Source of the DNA: Neocallimastix lanati (nom. inval.)
Lineage: Eukaryota; Neocallimastigomycota; Neocallimastigomycetes; Neocallimastigales; Neocallimastigaceae
DNA: 36,063 nucleotides
Assembly (NCBI GenBank): GCA_016946835.1
Contig: JACVTC010000372.1
Span: 1 to 36,063, forward strand
Reading direction: 5' to 3'
The notes under the pieces were generated by a model, which was given only the letters and a program-made list of their open reading frames with translations, was not told where the DNA came from and searched no databases. Positions 19,695 to 34,869 of the stretch are shown here, piece by piece. How positions within the stretch are numbered: position 1 is the first letter of the stretch; each line of letters begins with the position of its first letter. Both the position numbers and the translations under genes were made by a program.

Positions 19695-19779
19695 TCCTTC
19701 GAACCGGAGTCGAACCAGTGACATGTTGATTACTATATAATTCTACAGTCAACCGCTCTACCAACTGAGCTATCGAAGG
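19695..19779 (-). tRNA. tRNA-Tyr(GTA) with intron, unit 2
   Basis: Copy of 2442-2526, including the 12-nt intron unchanged. Confidence 0.96.
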
Positions 19780-20583
19780 ATCTTGTAAAATTATGCCAGA
19801 GAACCAATATAAAATATACTTATTATATGTTAAACATAAAACTCTAGATTTTTAAAGAATATATTTTAATATATATCATAAAATGGATACAATTTAATGG
19901 TTTAATAATATCATTAATAAATATTTATATTTTAAATAAAAAATTATAATTAAGTACTTTAATTTATAAATTTATATATTATATTAAAAAAAAAAATTTT
20001 TTTCAGAAATTTAATTAAAATATTTTTATTAAATTAATTAATAGGTTTACATATAAATATAATATCATGAATTATAAATAGCTATAAAAATAGATAAATT
20101 TTTTATAATTGAAAATATTACTATTTTCTATATTGTATTTATAAGTATTAATATTATTTATGAATTTTAATTAAAATATTTATTATATAATTATATATTG
20201 ATATACGCATTTCTTTATATTGTAATTAAAACTTAAATACATTACTATTATTATTTTATGTCTTTGTTTTTATTATTTTTTTTTAAAATATTTATTTATA
20301 TTTTTAATTTTTCGTTATTTATTAATTTTGATTATCATAACTTTTATTATTAATTTAAGAATTTTTAAAATTTCGTCTAATACTTTAAAAATTGCTTACA
20401 TATATATTTTATTATAACTAAATAAAAAATAAATAAAATATAAATTATAAATAATATATAACATTTTTATATCTTAATTTATCATTACCATTAAATTATT
20501 TATTATTTGTATTAATAGAAATAAAAAAATAAAAATAAAAAAAAAAAAGAACGAAATATTGATACCAAAATTTAGTAAAAAAG

Positions 20584-20666
20584 TGAACAGAGTGGGATTC
20601 GAACCCACGCCTACGAATAGATCACGGCCTTAACGTGACGCCTTAGACCAACTCGGCCATCTGTCC
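20584..20666 (-). tRNA. tRNA-Leu(AAG), unit 2
   Basis: Copy of 3331-3413; no base difference seen. Confidence 0.97.
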
Positions 20667-20897
20667 AAGTTAATAATTTTTAATTGAAATTTTCTTTTCT
20701 ACCAATACTAAATTATCATTATATGATAATAATGTTATCAATGATATATACTATGCTAAAATTATTAACTAAATAATATAAATAGTAAATAGTGCAATTA
20801 ATCATAATCGATTTTAATTTTATTAGTAAATACTATATATGTATTTAAATTTTAATTTAATTTAATCAAAATCTAGAAAAAAAAAGATCAAAAGTAA

Positions 20898-20969
20898 TTC
20901 CGCATCGGGGAATCGAACCCCGGCCGCCACGGTGAAAGCGTGGAATCCTAGCCACTGGACCAATGCGGA
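20898..20969 (-). tRNA. tRNA-Glu(TTC), unit 2
   Basis: Copy of 3645-3716; no base difference seen. Confidence 0.97.
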
Positions 20970-21536
20970 TCTTGTTGTTTTAAACTTTCATTTCTTGCTT
21001 TTTTATTATATCTTTGTAGTGCAAAATTTTTCAATAGGTTAGGATTATTAATTTTATTATTAATATTATTAAATTATTAATATTACTAAATTATTACATT
21101 TTTTCTTAAATTTTATATAATTAAACTTTACATTATTTAAATTAATTGTTTAAAGTTATTTATTAATATCTTTTCATTTTTTTTTTCTTATTTAAATTTT
21201 TATTTATCTAGTATTATTTTATTTATATTTTTATTTTTTCTTTTTTTTTTTATTTTTTAATTTTCTTTTTTCATTTTTGTCTTTATTTAATAAATAATAT
21301 TTTTCAAGTTAATTGTAATACTTAAAAGTGAATTTGTTTGATTCAATATAATCTTAGCAAAACTTCTAAATATAATTTATAATATTAATAAATTAATATA
21401 TATGCATTTCAATGTACTTAATTTAATATTTATTATTAATAATAAATAATTATTTTTAATTTTATTTCATTCTTAAATTAGTTTTGAAAATAACAAATAT
21501 ATATATATATATATATATTACTATTATTTTATAATG

Positions 21537-21574
<38 letters not shown>

Positions 21575-22074
21575 AAAAAATTAAATTAATATTAAAATAT
21601 TATAAATTGCGAAAATTTTATATTTTATTTATTTTATTTATTTATTTTATACTTTAAGTTTAGTTATTAAATTTTAATTTACCTTATTTTTAATTTAGTT
21701 TTAGTTTTTCTGTTTGATTGTTCCATTATCTTCAAAAGTTTTTATAAGCTATTTTAATATTAAATATTATATATAAATTAAAATAAAATTAACAGTTATT
21801 TATTTATTAAAATTATTTCCAATAAGTTTATTTAATTTCTTAAAATACTAAATTTTAATTTTTAATTATTTTTAAACATTTATATTATATATTAATAAAT
21901 ATATTATAATTATTTAATTTAATAAATATATAATATATATTTAATTAATATATCTATTCAATTAATATATCTATTTAATTGAAGTGATATTGATAATTTT
22001 ATAAATAATTTATAAATATTTTATATTGTAAATTATTATACAATATAGAAAATTTTGAAAAATTTTGTCAGATT

Positions 22075-22148
22075 GATTTCGTGGTGTAGTCGGTTATCAC
22101 GTCTGTCTAACACACAGACGGTCCCCGGTTCGAATCCGGGCGAAATCA
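22075..22148 (+). tRNA. tRNA-Val(AAC) a, unit 2
   Basis: Copy of 4822-4895; no base difference seen. Confidence 0.97.
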
Positions 22149-22154
22149 TTATTT

Positions 22155-22236
22155 GACAGCATGTCCGAGTGGTTAAGGAGTGTGACTAGAAATCACATAG
22201 GCTCTGCCTGCGCAGGTTCAAGTCCTGCTGCTGTCG
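22155..22236 (+). tRNA. tRNA-Ser(AGA), unit 2
   Basis: Copy of 4902-4983; no base difference seen. Confidence 0.97.
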
Positions 22237-22560
22237 TTTTTACTTTATTTTTATTATAAAAATGCAATTATACATTTAATTTTATATATTAAAAAACTCA
22301 AAAAAAAAAAAAAAAAAAAAACTCAAAAAAAAAAAAAAGTTAATATTAAAATGCAATATGAAATTTTTAAAAATTGTTATTTTTTTTTTTTTTTTTTTTA
22401 ATTTTTTTATTTTTTATTTTATTTTTATTTTTTTTTTGTTTTGTTTTTATTTATTTATTTATTTTTTTATTTTCATTTATTTATTTGCATTTTTATTTTC
22501 TTTTTTATTTTTATTTTATTAAAAACAAAAACAAAAAACAAAAATTAAAATATAAAAAAG

Positions 22561-22633
22561 CGCCCAACGTGGGGGTCGAACCCACAACCTTGAGATTAAG
22601 AGTCTCACGCTCTACCGATTGAGCTAGCCGGGC
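22561..22633 (-). tRNA. tRNA-Lys(CTT) a, unit 2
   Basis: Copy of 5307-5379; no base difference seen. Confidence 0.97.
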
Positions 22634-22641
22634 AAATGAAA

Positions 22642-22715
22642 TGCTCTGTGCAGGGGTCGAACCTGCGACCTTGGCGTTATTAGCACCACGCTCTAACCGA
22701 CTGAGCTAACAGAGC
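22642..22715 (-). tRNA. tRNA-Ile(AAT) a, unit 2
   Basis: Copy of 5388-5461; no base difference seen. Confidence 0.97.
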
Positions 22716-22812
22716 TATTTTAGCTTTGTTTCGAAAAATATTTTTGAAATAGGGTATATTATTTAATATATTATATAATATATTATTTATTATTATTTAT
22801 TATTATTTATTA

Positions 22813-22863
<51 letters not shown>

Positions 22864-23314
22864 TATTATTATTTATTATTATTTATTATTATTTATTATT
22901 ATTTATTATTATTTATTATTATTTATTATTATTTATTATTATTTATTATTATTTATTATTATTTATTATTATTTATTATTATTTATTATTAATACTTAAA
23001 TTTATAAATTAGAAATATAATATAATACACATATATTATTGTATTATGTAGTTCATACTATCAAAAAAATATTTAAATAAAATTATAATTAATTTGAATA
23101 TTTGTAATATTATATTATTCTAATAAATTTAGAAATATTTAATTTTTATTTTATTTTTAGCAAAAAAAATATATTTTAAGTAATAATATTAAAAAAATTT
23201 TTTTTATAATATTTTGTAAGTATTAAAACGAATATTTTATTTTTAATAAAAAAAATCAAAAGTAAAGAAACTAAAAAAAAAAAAAATACTATAAAAGAAT
23301 TTATTATATATTAA

Positions 23315-23877
<563 letters not shown>

Positions 23878-24266
23878 AATAAATAAATATTATTATTAAA
23901 TTTTATTAATCTATATCAAAGCAGTTGATAAATAATTATTAATTAATTAATAATTAATACGAAATATTAAAATTAAAATCTAAACTAGTCAAAGACTAGG
24001 ATTTTATAAATTATATTGTAATATTATTATTTAATATTAAATATTGTGATTAATAATTTCATACTAAATTTAAATATAATTTTAAATTATATCAATGTTC
24101 TAAAATATTCTAAAATATTCTAAAATATTCTAAAATATTCTAAAATATTATATATTAATGATGGAAATATTTTACTATGGGTAAAATACTTTAATTACTA
24201 TCTATTGTCTGAAAGCCTAAAAGGATCTAAGGAAAATAAAACAGGAATATTAAAATTTTTAAATGC

Positions 24267-24340
24267 GGGCTGTTAGTTCAGTTGGATAGAACGCTTGACT
24301 ACGGATCAAGAGGTCGCAGGTTCAAGTCCTGCATAGCTCG
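24267..24340 (+). tRNA. tRNA-Arg(ACG), unit 2
   Basis: Copy of 7110-7183; no base difference seen. It sits in the same unit as the element whose primer site it matches. Confidence 0.97.
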
Positions 24341-24344
24341 TTTT

Positions 24345-24418
24345 GATTTCGTGGTGTAGTCGGTTATCACGTCTGTCTAACACACAGACGGTCCCCGGTT
24401 CGAATCCGGGCGAAATCA
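24345..24418 (+). tRNA. tRNA-Val(AAC) b, unit 2
   Basis: Copy of 7188-7261; no base difference seen. Confidence 0.97.
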
Positions 24419-24607
24419 TTTTTTTTACATCATTTTCTAGATATAAATTAAAAATGCTAAAAAAAAAGAAAAAATTTAATATTTTTAATTTAATTATTAT
24501 AGCAAATATTAATTTTTCGTTTCTCAAAATATTTTCGTTTCGTAAAAATAAAAGAACTAAAATGTACAATACATATAAATATATTTAGCTTTAGCAATAA
24601 AAAGAAC

Positions 24608-24690
24608 TGCCAAGAGTGAGGTTCGAACTCACGCCTCTTTCGAGACCGCATCTTAAGTGCGGCGCCTTAGACCGACTCGGCCATCTTGGC
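24608..24690 (-). tRNA. tRNA-Leu(TAA), unit 2
   Basis: Copy of 7451-7533; no base difference seen. Confidence 0.97.
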
Positions 24691-24956
24691 TAAATATAAG
24701 TTTATTTTCTTTTTAATTTATTTTTAAGATCAGTTTCTTTTCATTTAATTATTTTTTTAATTTAAAAAATTAATCTATAGCATATTATAATTTTATGGTA
24801 CTATTAATGGAAAAATAAATTGATATATGTCTAAACGAACAAATAATAATAAAATTAATTATTAATGTTATAATAAATATAATTATATTAAGTATATGGA
24901 TAAATTATGTTTAATGATATAGTATAATATTATTAATAAAGATTATAAGTAAACTT

Positions 24957-25010
<54 letters not shown>

Positions 25011-25420
25011 TATATGTATTTATTTATTTATGCTTTTTCAGTTTTAAATTTTATAATTAATCTTATAATCTTATAATCTTATAATTTGAAATATCTATAA
25101 AATAAATTAATTATAATAAAATGTAATAATAAAAAATATTTATATTTATATTTATATTTATAAGAATGCCAATGATTTTCTAAAGCATAAATAAAAAATA
25201 TTTATTTTTAAATAATTATTATTATATAATTTTAATAAAAGATCAAATATAATAGCATTACTAAGTATGAATAATGAATAAAATAGTAAATAAATAAAAT
25301 ATATAATAAAATAAAAATCTGTAACTAAAAATAATGTTGAAATAATTATGTTATTGATATATATTATATGTACTTAGGATAAGTCTTTCTTTTCAACAGA
25401 ATTCGGAAAAAACAACTAAG

Positions 25421-25491
25421 GCATTGATGGTTTAGTGGTATAATTACCGCCTGCCACGCGGTAGACCCGGGTTCGATTCCCGGTCAATGCA
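25421..25491 (+). tRNA. tRNA-Gly(GCC), unit 2
   Basis: Copy of 8261-8331; no base difference seen. Confidence 0.97.
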
Positions 25492-25494
25492 TTT

Positions 25495-25567
25495 GCCTTC
25501 ATGGCTCAGTCGGCAGAGCATCCCCCTAGTAAGGGGAAGGTCATCGGTTCGATTCCGATTGAAGGCA
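25495..25567 (+). tRNA. tRNA-Thr(AGT), unit 2
   Basis: Copy of 8335-8407; no base difference seen. Confidence 0.97.
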
Positions 25568-25816
25568 TTATTTTTATTTTATTTTATTTTTTTTTTTTTT
25601 AATTTCAAAAAGTAATATATAAATTAAATTTTTAATAATTATTGCATTTCATCAGTGTATATGTTAATTTACAAAATTAGAAAAGTTGAATTTCATCTTA
25701 TAATATTTTAACTTTTACATTTAATTAAATTATTTATAATGTTTTAACTTTCACATTTAATTAAATTATTTACAGTTTTAATTTATGTTCTATACAAGGA
25801 ATTATTATTTATTACG

Positions 25817-25852
<36 letters not shown>

Positions 25853-26188
25853 CTATTATGAATTAAATGATTTTCACACTAATATTTAAATAAATAAATA
25901 ATTAATTACGCAATTATTAAAGTTAACATATACATTTTTAAAATAAAAATTAAAATAAATAAAATAATAAATATAAATATATATATATATATTTATAATT
26001 ATTATATAATATATTTTAAACTTAAATATTACTAATTTTTTTAATTTAAATCAAAATTTCATTTTAACTTTAAATTGTATATTTGATATTAATTTAAAAA
26101 TACCAAATGATAAAATCAAACTAAATTTTATTTTCTATATTTTTATGGGGTTGTTAGTTGTTTAAAAATAAATTTAAAAACAAGATAA

Positions 26189-26260
26189 GGCTCATTGGTC
26201 TAGTAGTATGATTCTCGCTTTGGGTGCGAGAGGTCCCGGGTTCAATTCCCGGATGAGCCC
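26189..26260 (+). tRNA. tRNA-Pro(TGG), unit 2
   Basis: Copy of 9030-9101; no base difference seen. Confidence 0.97.
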
Positions 26261-26613
26261 CTCTTTTTTAATTTTGACTTTTTATAATAGTTATTACTTT
26301 TATAAATTCATTTTTAAAATCTACTGATAATTAGTATCAGAATTTAAATAAAAGAGCGAAGCAAAAATATTTTGAAAAAAAGTAATAAATGTATTAAAAT
26401 ATTAATTTTATTCATAATTTTAGCAATATTTTATAATTTAAATAATAAATATATATAAATATAAATAAATATCTAAAATATAATTAATTAATACAAATAA
26501 AGGAATAAATACTATCTTAAAATCATATATTAATAATAAATTTAAACACTTATCAATTATATTAAATTGTAAGGTATACAAGAATATTATATATTTAATA
26601 ATTTACTAAATAT

Positions 26614-26685
26614 GGTTCTATAGTGTAGCGGTTAGCACATTGGACTTTGAATCCAATAACTCGAGTTCAAATCTCGATAGGACCT
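26614..26685 (+). tRNA. tRNA-Gln(TTG), unit 2
   Basis: Copy of 9455-9526; no base difference seen. Confidence 0.96.
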
Positions 26686-26891
26686 AATTTTTAATTATAT
26701 TTTTAACAATTTTTAACAATTTTAACAATTTTAAAAATTACTAAATATTAATATATTAACTTTTATTTTTATCTTTATCTTTAGTTTTTTAGCATTTAAT
26801 AATAATAATATTTTTTGTAAAAAAAAAAAAAAAGAAAATATTCTAATAAAAATAAAATTATATTGTTAATAAAAAAAATGAAAAAGGCTTA

Positions 26892-26963
26892 CTCCCAGGC
26901 GGGGAATTGAACCCCGGTCTCCCGCGTGACAGGCGGGGATACTCACCACTATACTACCTGGGA
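26892..26963 (-). tRNA. tRNA-Asp(GTC), unit 2
   Basis: Copy of 9733-9804; no base difference seen. Confidence 0.97.
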
Positions 26964-27832
26964 TGGCTTTAATTATTTTTTGATCTTATTTTGTCATATA
27001 CACTATGTCACCGAATTTTAAAGTATGATCATGTAATTAAAGCATTTAATTAGAATTTAGAATTTCATTAAATAAAATATATTCAATATAAATTTATTTC
27101 AACATTTAAATCATGTTATACTTATTTAATTGTATTTTGTACTTAAATTTAATTGTATTTTGTACTTAATTTTAAAGATAAAGATTTTTATGAAAACTTA
27201 ATTTTTTATTTTTATTATTTTAATAAATATATATAAATATATATAAATTAAATATATAATATTTATAAATATTAAGAATTAATCAATAAAACATACTATA
27301 ATATTGAAATTAAAATAAATATTATATTATTCAATTATTTAATATTATATAATCAAAAATGTATAATTCATTTTAATTATTTGCTTTTGACTTTTTTTTA
27401 TTTTTATTTTTATTGCTTTCTTTTATTTTATTTATTATTTTATTTATTATTTTATTTATTATTTTATTTATTATTTTATTTATTATTTTATTTTATTTTT
27501 ATTTTTATTTTTATTTTTATTTTTATTTTTATTTTTATTTTTATTTTTATTTTTATTTTTATTTTTATTTTTATTTTTATTTTTATTTTTATTTTTATTT
27601 TTATTTTTATTTTTAATATATTGTATTCGAGTTTAAATGATATTTAATTGTTAATTAATTATTTCATTTTCAGTTGAATAATAATTCATAAATTTAATTT
27701 TTATCTCCATAATTATTTATAAATTTATTTTTAAAAATTTTTTTCATAAATACTACATAAAAACAAAAATTATTTTATAACCATTTGATTTTTAGTAGTA
27801 CAAGATTTATTCTTAATTTTAATCATAGGCAA

Positions 27833-27906
27833 GCTCTGTTAGCTCAGTCGGTTAGAGCGTGGTGCTAATAACGCCAAGGTCGCAGGTTCGACCCCTGCAC
27901 AGAGCA
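27833..27906 (+). tRNA. tRNA-Ile(AAT) b, unit 2
   Basis: Copy of 10674-10747; no base difference seen. Confidence 0.97.
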
Positions 27907-27922
27907 AACTGAATGTAAAATT

Positions 27923-27995
27923 GCCCGGCTAGCTCAATCGGTAGAGCGTGAGACTCTTAATCTCAAGGTTGTGGGTTCGACCCCCACGTTGGGCG
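27923..27995 (+). tRNA. tRNA-Lys(CTT) b, unit 2
   Basis: Copy of 10764-10836; no base difference seen. Confidence 0.97.
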
Positions 27996-28749
27996 ATATT
28001 TTTTGGTAGTATTCTTTTAATCAAATAGCCTAAGTATATATAAATATTTTAATTAAACTACTTTTTAATGTATATATATATATATATATATATTTTAATT
28101 AAACTACTTTTAATATATATATATAATATATATTTTAATTAAACTACTTTTAATATATATATATAATATATATTTTAATTAAACTACTTTTTAATATATA
28201 TATATGTTTTAATGATAAATCAATATTTATATATATAATAAATAATAAGTTATGACTAACCACTAGTTTCATAAATTAAATTTTAAATTTGAACTATATA
28301 ATATATATATTTTTATTTTTATAAATTACATATATATATAATATTTTTCTTATTATATATAAATATATATATATTAATGAAATATTAAATAAATAAATTG
28401 TATATTGTTATTAATTGAAAATATTTAATATGATAACTATAATTTTATAACATTTAAAATTTTAATACAATGAATTATTTTTAATTTAAAATTAATTTGT
28501 CTAATGTTTATTTTAATATTAATATTTATTTTGATATTAATATTTATTTTGATATTAAAATTTACTAATATCTTAAAATAGATATTAATTATTATGAATT
28601 ATCAAATTTTAAACTTAAACAATATATTTAAATAAATTAATATATTTTCTTATTTAAGAAAATTTAAAAACAAAAAATAATAAATAATATATATATATAA
28701 AATTTTTTTTTATCATAAGAATTTCCAAAAATTATTAAGTAATATAACG

Positions 28750-28785
<36 letters not shown>

Positions 28786-28816
28786 AAAGCAGGAAAAAAC
28801 AAAGCCAGAAAGCGTA

Positions 28817-28889
28817 GCCCTGTTAGCTCAGTTGGTAGAGCGTGCGGCTTTTAACCGCAAGGTCGGGGGTTCGAGCCCCCCATAGGGCG
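28817..28889 (+). tRNA. tRNA-Lys(TTT), unit 3
   Basis: Copy of 554-626; no base difference seen. Confidence 0.97.
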
Positions 28890-28891
28890 TA

Positions 28892-28965
28892 GCTCTTATG
28901 GCGCAATTGGCTAGCGCGTTCGGCTGTTAACCGAGAGGTTGGTGGTTCAAGCCCACCTAGGAGCG
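28892..28965 (+). tRNA. tRNA-Asn(GTT), unit 3
   Basis: Copy of 629-702; no base difference seen. Confidence 0.97.
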
Positions 28966-29035
28966 TTTCTTTTTTATTATTTTCATAAAATAATATTGTA
29001 TTTATTAATTTTTTACAATTTAAAGCACTAAATTA

Positions 29036-29106
<71 letters not shown>

Positions 29107-29450
29107 ATATATTTATCATTGAATTAATAAATAATTTATTATTATTCGTTGTATTTTATGAGATAAAAAAGATTTATATAAAAATATAAAAAATATAAAA
29201 AAAATAAAAAAATATTAATATTAAAAATAAAAATAAAAATAAAAATAAAAATAAAAATAAAAATAAAAAATAAAAAATAAAAATATTGTATTGCTATTGA
29301 CTATATTATTTATTAAAGTAAAATAATTATTAAATGTTGTCTTTTACGTAGTAAATTATTATACCATTATATTAAAATGAATAAAATAATTTATTTTATA
29401 TTTTACTAACCTATAATTATTAATTTAAATAAAAAAAATAAGGTTCAAAA

Positions 29451-29523
29451 TGGAGAATCCGGGCGTCGATCCCGGTGCCTCTCGCATGCTAAGCGAGCGC
29501 TCTACCATTTGAGCTAATTCCCC
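29451..29523 (-). tRNA. tRNA-Ala(AGC), unit 3
   Basis: Copy of 1187-1259, with the empty target site at 29534-29537 upstream of its 5' end. Confidence 0.97.
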
Positions 29524-30192
29524 TTCTTTGATAATATTTCTATGTTGTCTATACTTGTGGTACGAAGTAAATTTATAATTTTATTATTATTATTATTGTT
29601 ATTATTATCATTATTATCATTATTATCATTATTATCATTACTTTCATATTATCATTATTATTATTACTATCACTATTATTGTTATTATTGTTATAAATAT
29701 TATTATAATTGTTATTAATATTATTATTATTTTTATTATTTAATTTTGGTATAAGTTGTTTTTATCTATTTAATTTTTTATCTAAATAAATTAAAATTGT
29801 AATTTTTATAATTTTTATTACTTTTAAGATTGTATTTAATTTTTGTAATTTTTATTACTTTTAAGATTGTATTTAATTTTTATAATTTTTATTACTTTTA
29901 ATAATGTATTTATTTTTAATTAATTATATAAAAGAAAAGTCTAATATAAAATAAGCAAATAAATAATGTTAATAATTAATACTTAAATTTCACATAATAA
30001 ATAATATATTATATATATTATATATATTATATATATTATATATATTATATATATTATATATTTTATGTATTCTATATATTCTATAATAAATAATATATCT
30101 AAAAATTGTATAATTAAGTAAATAAATATTTTAAACTATTTCTATTTGACATATTCATTAAAGAAACAAAAAAAAAGAAAAAACCTAAAAAG

Positions 30193-30265
30193 TGCCGTTC
30201 CCAGGATTCGAACCTGGGTCGAGTCGGCCACAACGACTTATACTAAACCACTATACGAGAACGGC
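30193..30265 (-). tRNA. tRNA-His(GTG), unit 3
   Basis: Copy of 1929-2001; no base difference seen. Confidence 0.96.
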
Positions 30266-30621
30266 CAAAATCACTTTATTTATATAAGTTTGAAAAGTAT
30301 AAATTCAATATAGATTAACATTAAATAATAGTAATTATTTTACTAATTTCATATTTATATATAAAAAATTTCTTGACAATTTGATAATAATTTTAATTTA
30401 ATAATTATTAGAAATCTGAATTTTGATAATAAATTTTCATTAAAATATTAAACATTATTAAAATTAATAATAATATTAACCTTTAATTTTTTTTTTTTTA
30501 ATTTCATATTATTTTTAATATTAATAAATTTAATAAATAAATAAATATATATAAAAGTACTATTAAATGAATAAATACTGAAAACGCATAAAAATTAAAA
30601 ATTTAAAAAATTAAATAAAAA

Positions 30622-30694
30622 TGCGACCTCCGTGGCTTGAACACGGGACCTTTAGATCTTCAGTCTAACGCTCTCCCAGCTGAGCTAAGGTCGC
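30622..30694 (-). tRNA. tRNA-Phe(GAA), unit 3
   Basis: Copy of 2358-2430; no base difference seen. Confidence 0.97.
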
Positions 30695-30705
30695 TAAATT
30701 TTAAA

Positions 30706-30790
30706 TCCTTCGAACCGGAGTCGAACCAGTGACATGTTGATTACTATATAATTCTACAGTCAACCGCTCTACCAACTGAGCTATCGAAGG
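30706..30790 (-). tRNA. tRNA-Tyr(GTA) with intron, unit 3
   Basis: Copy of 2442-2526 with the same 12-nt intron. Confidence 0.96.
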
Positions 30791-31593
30791 ATCTTGTAAA
30801 ATTATGCCAGAGAACCAATATAAAATATACTTATTATATGTTAAACATAAAACTCTAGATTTTTAAAGAATATATTTTAATATATATCATAAAATGGATA
30901 CAATTTAATGGTTTAATAATATCATTAATAAATATTTATATTTTAAATAAAAAATTATAATTAAGTACTTTAATTTATAAATTTATATATTATATTAAAA
31001 AAAAAAATTTTTTTCAGAAATTTAATTAAAATATTTTTATTAAATTAATTAATAGGTTTACATATAAATATAATATCATGAATTATAAATAGCTATAAAA
31101 ATAGATAAATTTTTTATAATTGAAAATATTACTATTTTCTATATTGTATTTATAAGTATTAATATTATTTATGAATTTTAATTAAAATATTTATTATATA
31201 ATTATATATTGATATACGCATTTCTTTATATTGTAATTAAAACTTAAATACATTACTATTATTATTTTATGTCTTTGTTTTTATTATTTTTTTTTAAAAT
31301 ATTTATTTATATTTTTAATTTTTCGTTATTTATTAATTTTGATTATCATAACTTTTATTATTAATTTAAGAATTTTTAAAATTTCGTCTAATACTTTAAA
31401 AATTGCTTACATATATATTTTATTATAACTAAATAAAAAATAAATAAAATATAAATTATAAATAATATATAACATTTTTATATCTTAATTTATCATTACC
31501 ATTAAATTATTTATTATTTGTATTAATAGAAATAAAAAAATAAAAATAAAAAAAAAAAGAACGAAATATTGATACCAAAATTTAGTAAAAAAG

Positions 31594-31676
31594 TGAACAG
31601 AGTGGGATTCGAACCCACGCCTACGAATAGATCACGGCCTTAACGTGACGCCTTAGACCAACTCGGCCATCTGTCC
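31594..31676 (-). tRNA. tRNA-Leu(AAG), unit 3
   Basis: Copy of 3331-3413. The spacer just downstream on its strand has one A fewer in a homopolymer than in unit 2. Confidence 0.97.
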
Positions 31677-31907
31677 AAGTTAATAATTTTTAATTGAAAT
31701 TTTCTTTTCTACCAATACTAAATTATCATTATATGATAATAATGTTATCAATGATATATACTATGCTAAAATTATTAACTAAATAATATAAATAGTAAAT
31801 AGTGCAATTAATCATAATCGATTTTAATTTTATTAGTAAATACTATATATGTATTTAAATTTTAATTTAATTTAATCAAAATCTAGAAAAAAAAAGATCA
31901 AAAGTAA

Positions 31908-31979
31908 TTCCGCATCGGGGAATCGAACCCCGGCCGCCACGGTGAAAGCGTGGAATCCTAGCCACTGGACCAATGCGGA
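31908..31979 (-). tRNA. tRNA-Glu(TTC), unit 3
   Basis: Copy of 3645-3716; no base difference seen. Confidence 0.97.
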
Positions 31980-32546
31980 TCTTGTTGTTTTAAACTTTCA
32001 TTTCTTGCTTTTTTATTATATCTTTGTAGTGCAAAATTTTTCAATAGGTTAGGATTATTAATTTTATTATTAATATTATTAAATTATTAATATTACTAAA
32101 TTATTACATTTTTTCTTAAATTTTATATAATTAAACTTTACATTATTTAAATTAATTGTTTAAAGTTATTTATTAATATCTTTTCATTTTTTTTTTCTTA
32201 TTTAAATTTTTATTTATCTAGTATTATTTTATTTATATTTTTATTTTTTCTTTTTTTTTTTATTTTTTAATTTTCTTTTTTCATTTTTGTCTTTATTTAA
32301 TAAATAATATTTTTCAAGTTAATTGTAATACTTAAAAGTGAATTTGTTTGATTCAATATAATCTTAGCAAAACTTCTAAATATAATTTATAATATTAATA
32401 AATTAATATATATGCATTTCAATGTACTTAATTTAATATTTATTATTAATAATAAATAATTATTTTTAATTTTATTTCATTCTTAAATTAGTTTTGAAAA
32501 TAACAAATATATATATATATATATATATTACTATTATTTTATAATG

Positions 32547-32584
<38 letters not shown>

Positions 32585-33084
32585 AAAAAATTAAATTAAT
32601 ATTAAAATATTATAAATTGCGAAAATTTTATATTTTATTTATTTTATTTATTTATTTTATACTTTAAGTTTAGTTATTAAATTTTAATTTACCTTATTTT
32701 TAATTTAGTTTTAGTTTTTCTGTTTGATTGTTCCATTATCTTCAAAAGTTTTTATAAGCTATTTTAATATTAAATATTATATATAAATTAAAATAAAATT
32801 AACAGTTATTTATTTATTAAAATTATTTCCAATAAGTTTATTTAATTTCTTAAAATACTAAATTTTAATTTTTAATTATTTTTAAACATTTATATTATAT
32901 ATTAATAAATATATTATAATTATTTAATTTAATAAATATATAATATATATTTAATTAATATATCTATTCAATTAATATATCTATTTAATTGAAGTGATAT
33001 TGATAATTTTATAAATAATTTATAAATATTTTATATTGTAAATTATTATACAATATAGAAAATTTTGAAAAATTTTGTCAGATT

Positions 33085-33158
33085 GATTTCGTGGTGTAGT
33101 CGGTTATCACGTCTGTCTAACACACAGACGGTCCCCGGTTCGAATCCGGGCGAAATCA
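33085..33158 (+). tRNA. tRNA-Val(AAC) a, unit 3
   Basis: Copy of 4822-4895; no base difference seen. Confidence 0.97.
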
Positions 33159-33164
33159 TTATTT

Positions 33165-33246
33165 GACAGCATGTCCGAGTGGTTAAGGAGTGTGACTAGA
33201 AATCACATAGGCTCTGCCTGCGCAGGTTCAAGTCCTGCTGCTGTCG
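33165..33246 (+). tRNA. tRNA-Ser(AGA), unit 3
   Basis: Copy of 4902-4983; no base difference seen. Confidence 0.97.
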
Positions 33247-33569
33247 TTTTTACTTTATTTTTATTATAAAAATGCAATTATACATTTAATTTTATATATT
33301 AAAAAACTCAAAAAAAAAAAAAAAAAAAAAACTCAAAAAAAAAAAAAGTTAATATTAAAATGCAATATGAAATTTTTAAAAATTGTTATTTTTTTTTTTT
33401 TTTTTTTTAATTTTTTTATTTTTTATTTTATTTTTATTTTTTTTTTGTTTTGTTTTTATTTATTTATTTATTTTTTTATTTTCATTTATTTATTTGCATT
33501 TTTATTTTCTTTTTTATTTTTATTTTATTAAAAACAAAAACAAAAAACAAAAATTAAAATATAAAAAAG

Positions 33570-33642
33570 CGCCCAACGTGGGGGTCGAACCCACAACCTT
33601 GAGATTAAGAGTCTCACGCTCTACCGATTGAGCTAGCCGGGC
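33570..33642 (-). tRNA. tRNA-Lys(CTT) a, unit 3
   Basis: Copy of 5307-5379; no base difference seen. Confidence 0.97.
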
Positions 33643-33650
33643 AAATGAAA

Positions 33651-33724
33651 TGCTCTGTGCAGGGGTCGAACCTGCGACCTTGGCGTTATTAGCACCACGC
33701 TCTAACCGACTGAGCTAACAGAGC
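33651..33724 (-). tRNA. tRNA-Ile(AAT) a, unit 3
   Basis: Copy of 5388-5461; no base difference seen. Confidence 0.97.
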
Positions 33725-33821
33725 TATTTTAGCTTTGTTTCGAAAAATATTTTTGAAATAGGGTATATTATTTAATATATTATATAATATATTATTTATT
33801 ATTATTTATTATTATTTATTA

Positions 33822-33872
<51 letters not shown>

Positions 33873-34326
33873 TATTATTATTTATTATTATTTATTATTA
33901 TTTATTATTATTTATTATTATTTATTATTATTTATTATTATTTATTATTATTTATTATTATTTATTATTATTTATTATTATTTATTATTATTTATTATTA
34001 ATACTTAAATTTATAAATTAGAAATATAATATAATACACATATATTATTGTATTATGTAGTTCATACTATCAAAAAAATATTTAAATAAAATTATAATTA
34101 ATTTGAATATTTGTAATATTATATTATTCTAATAAATTTAGAAATATTTAATTTTTATTTTATTTTTAGCAAAAAAAAATATATTTTAAGTAATAATATT
34201 AAAAAAATTTTTTTTATAATATTTTGTAAGTATTAAAACGAATATTTTATTTTTAATAAAAAAAAATCAAAAGTAAAGAAACTAAAAAAAAAAAAAAATA
34301 CTATAAAAGAATTTATTATATATTAA

Positions 34327-34869
<543 letters not shown>
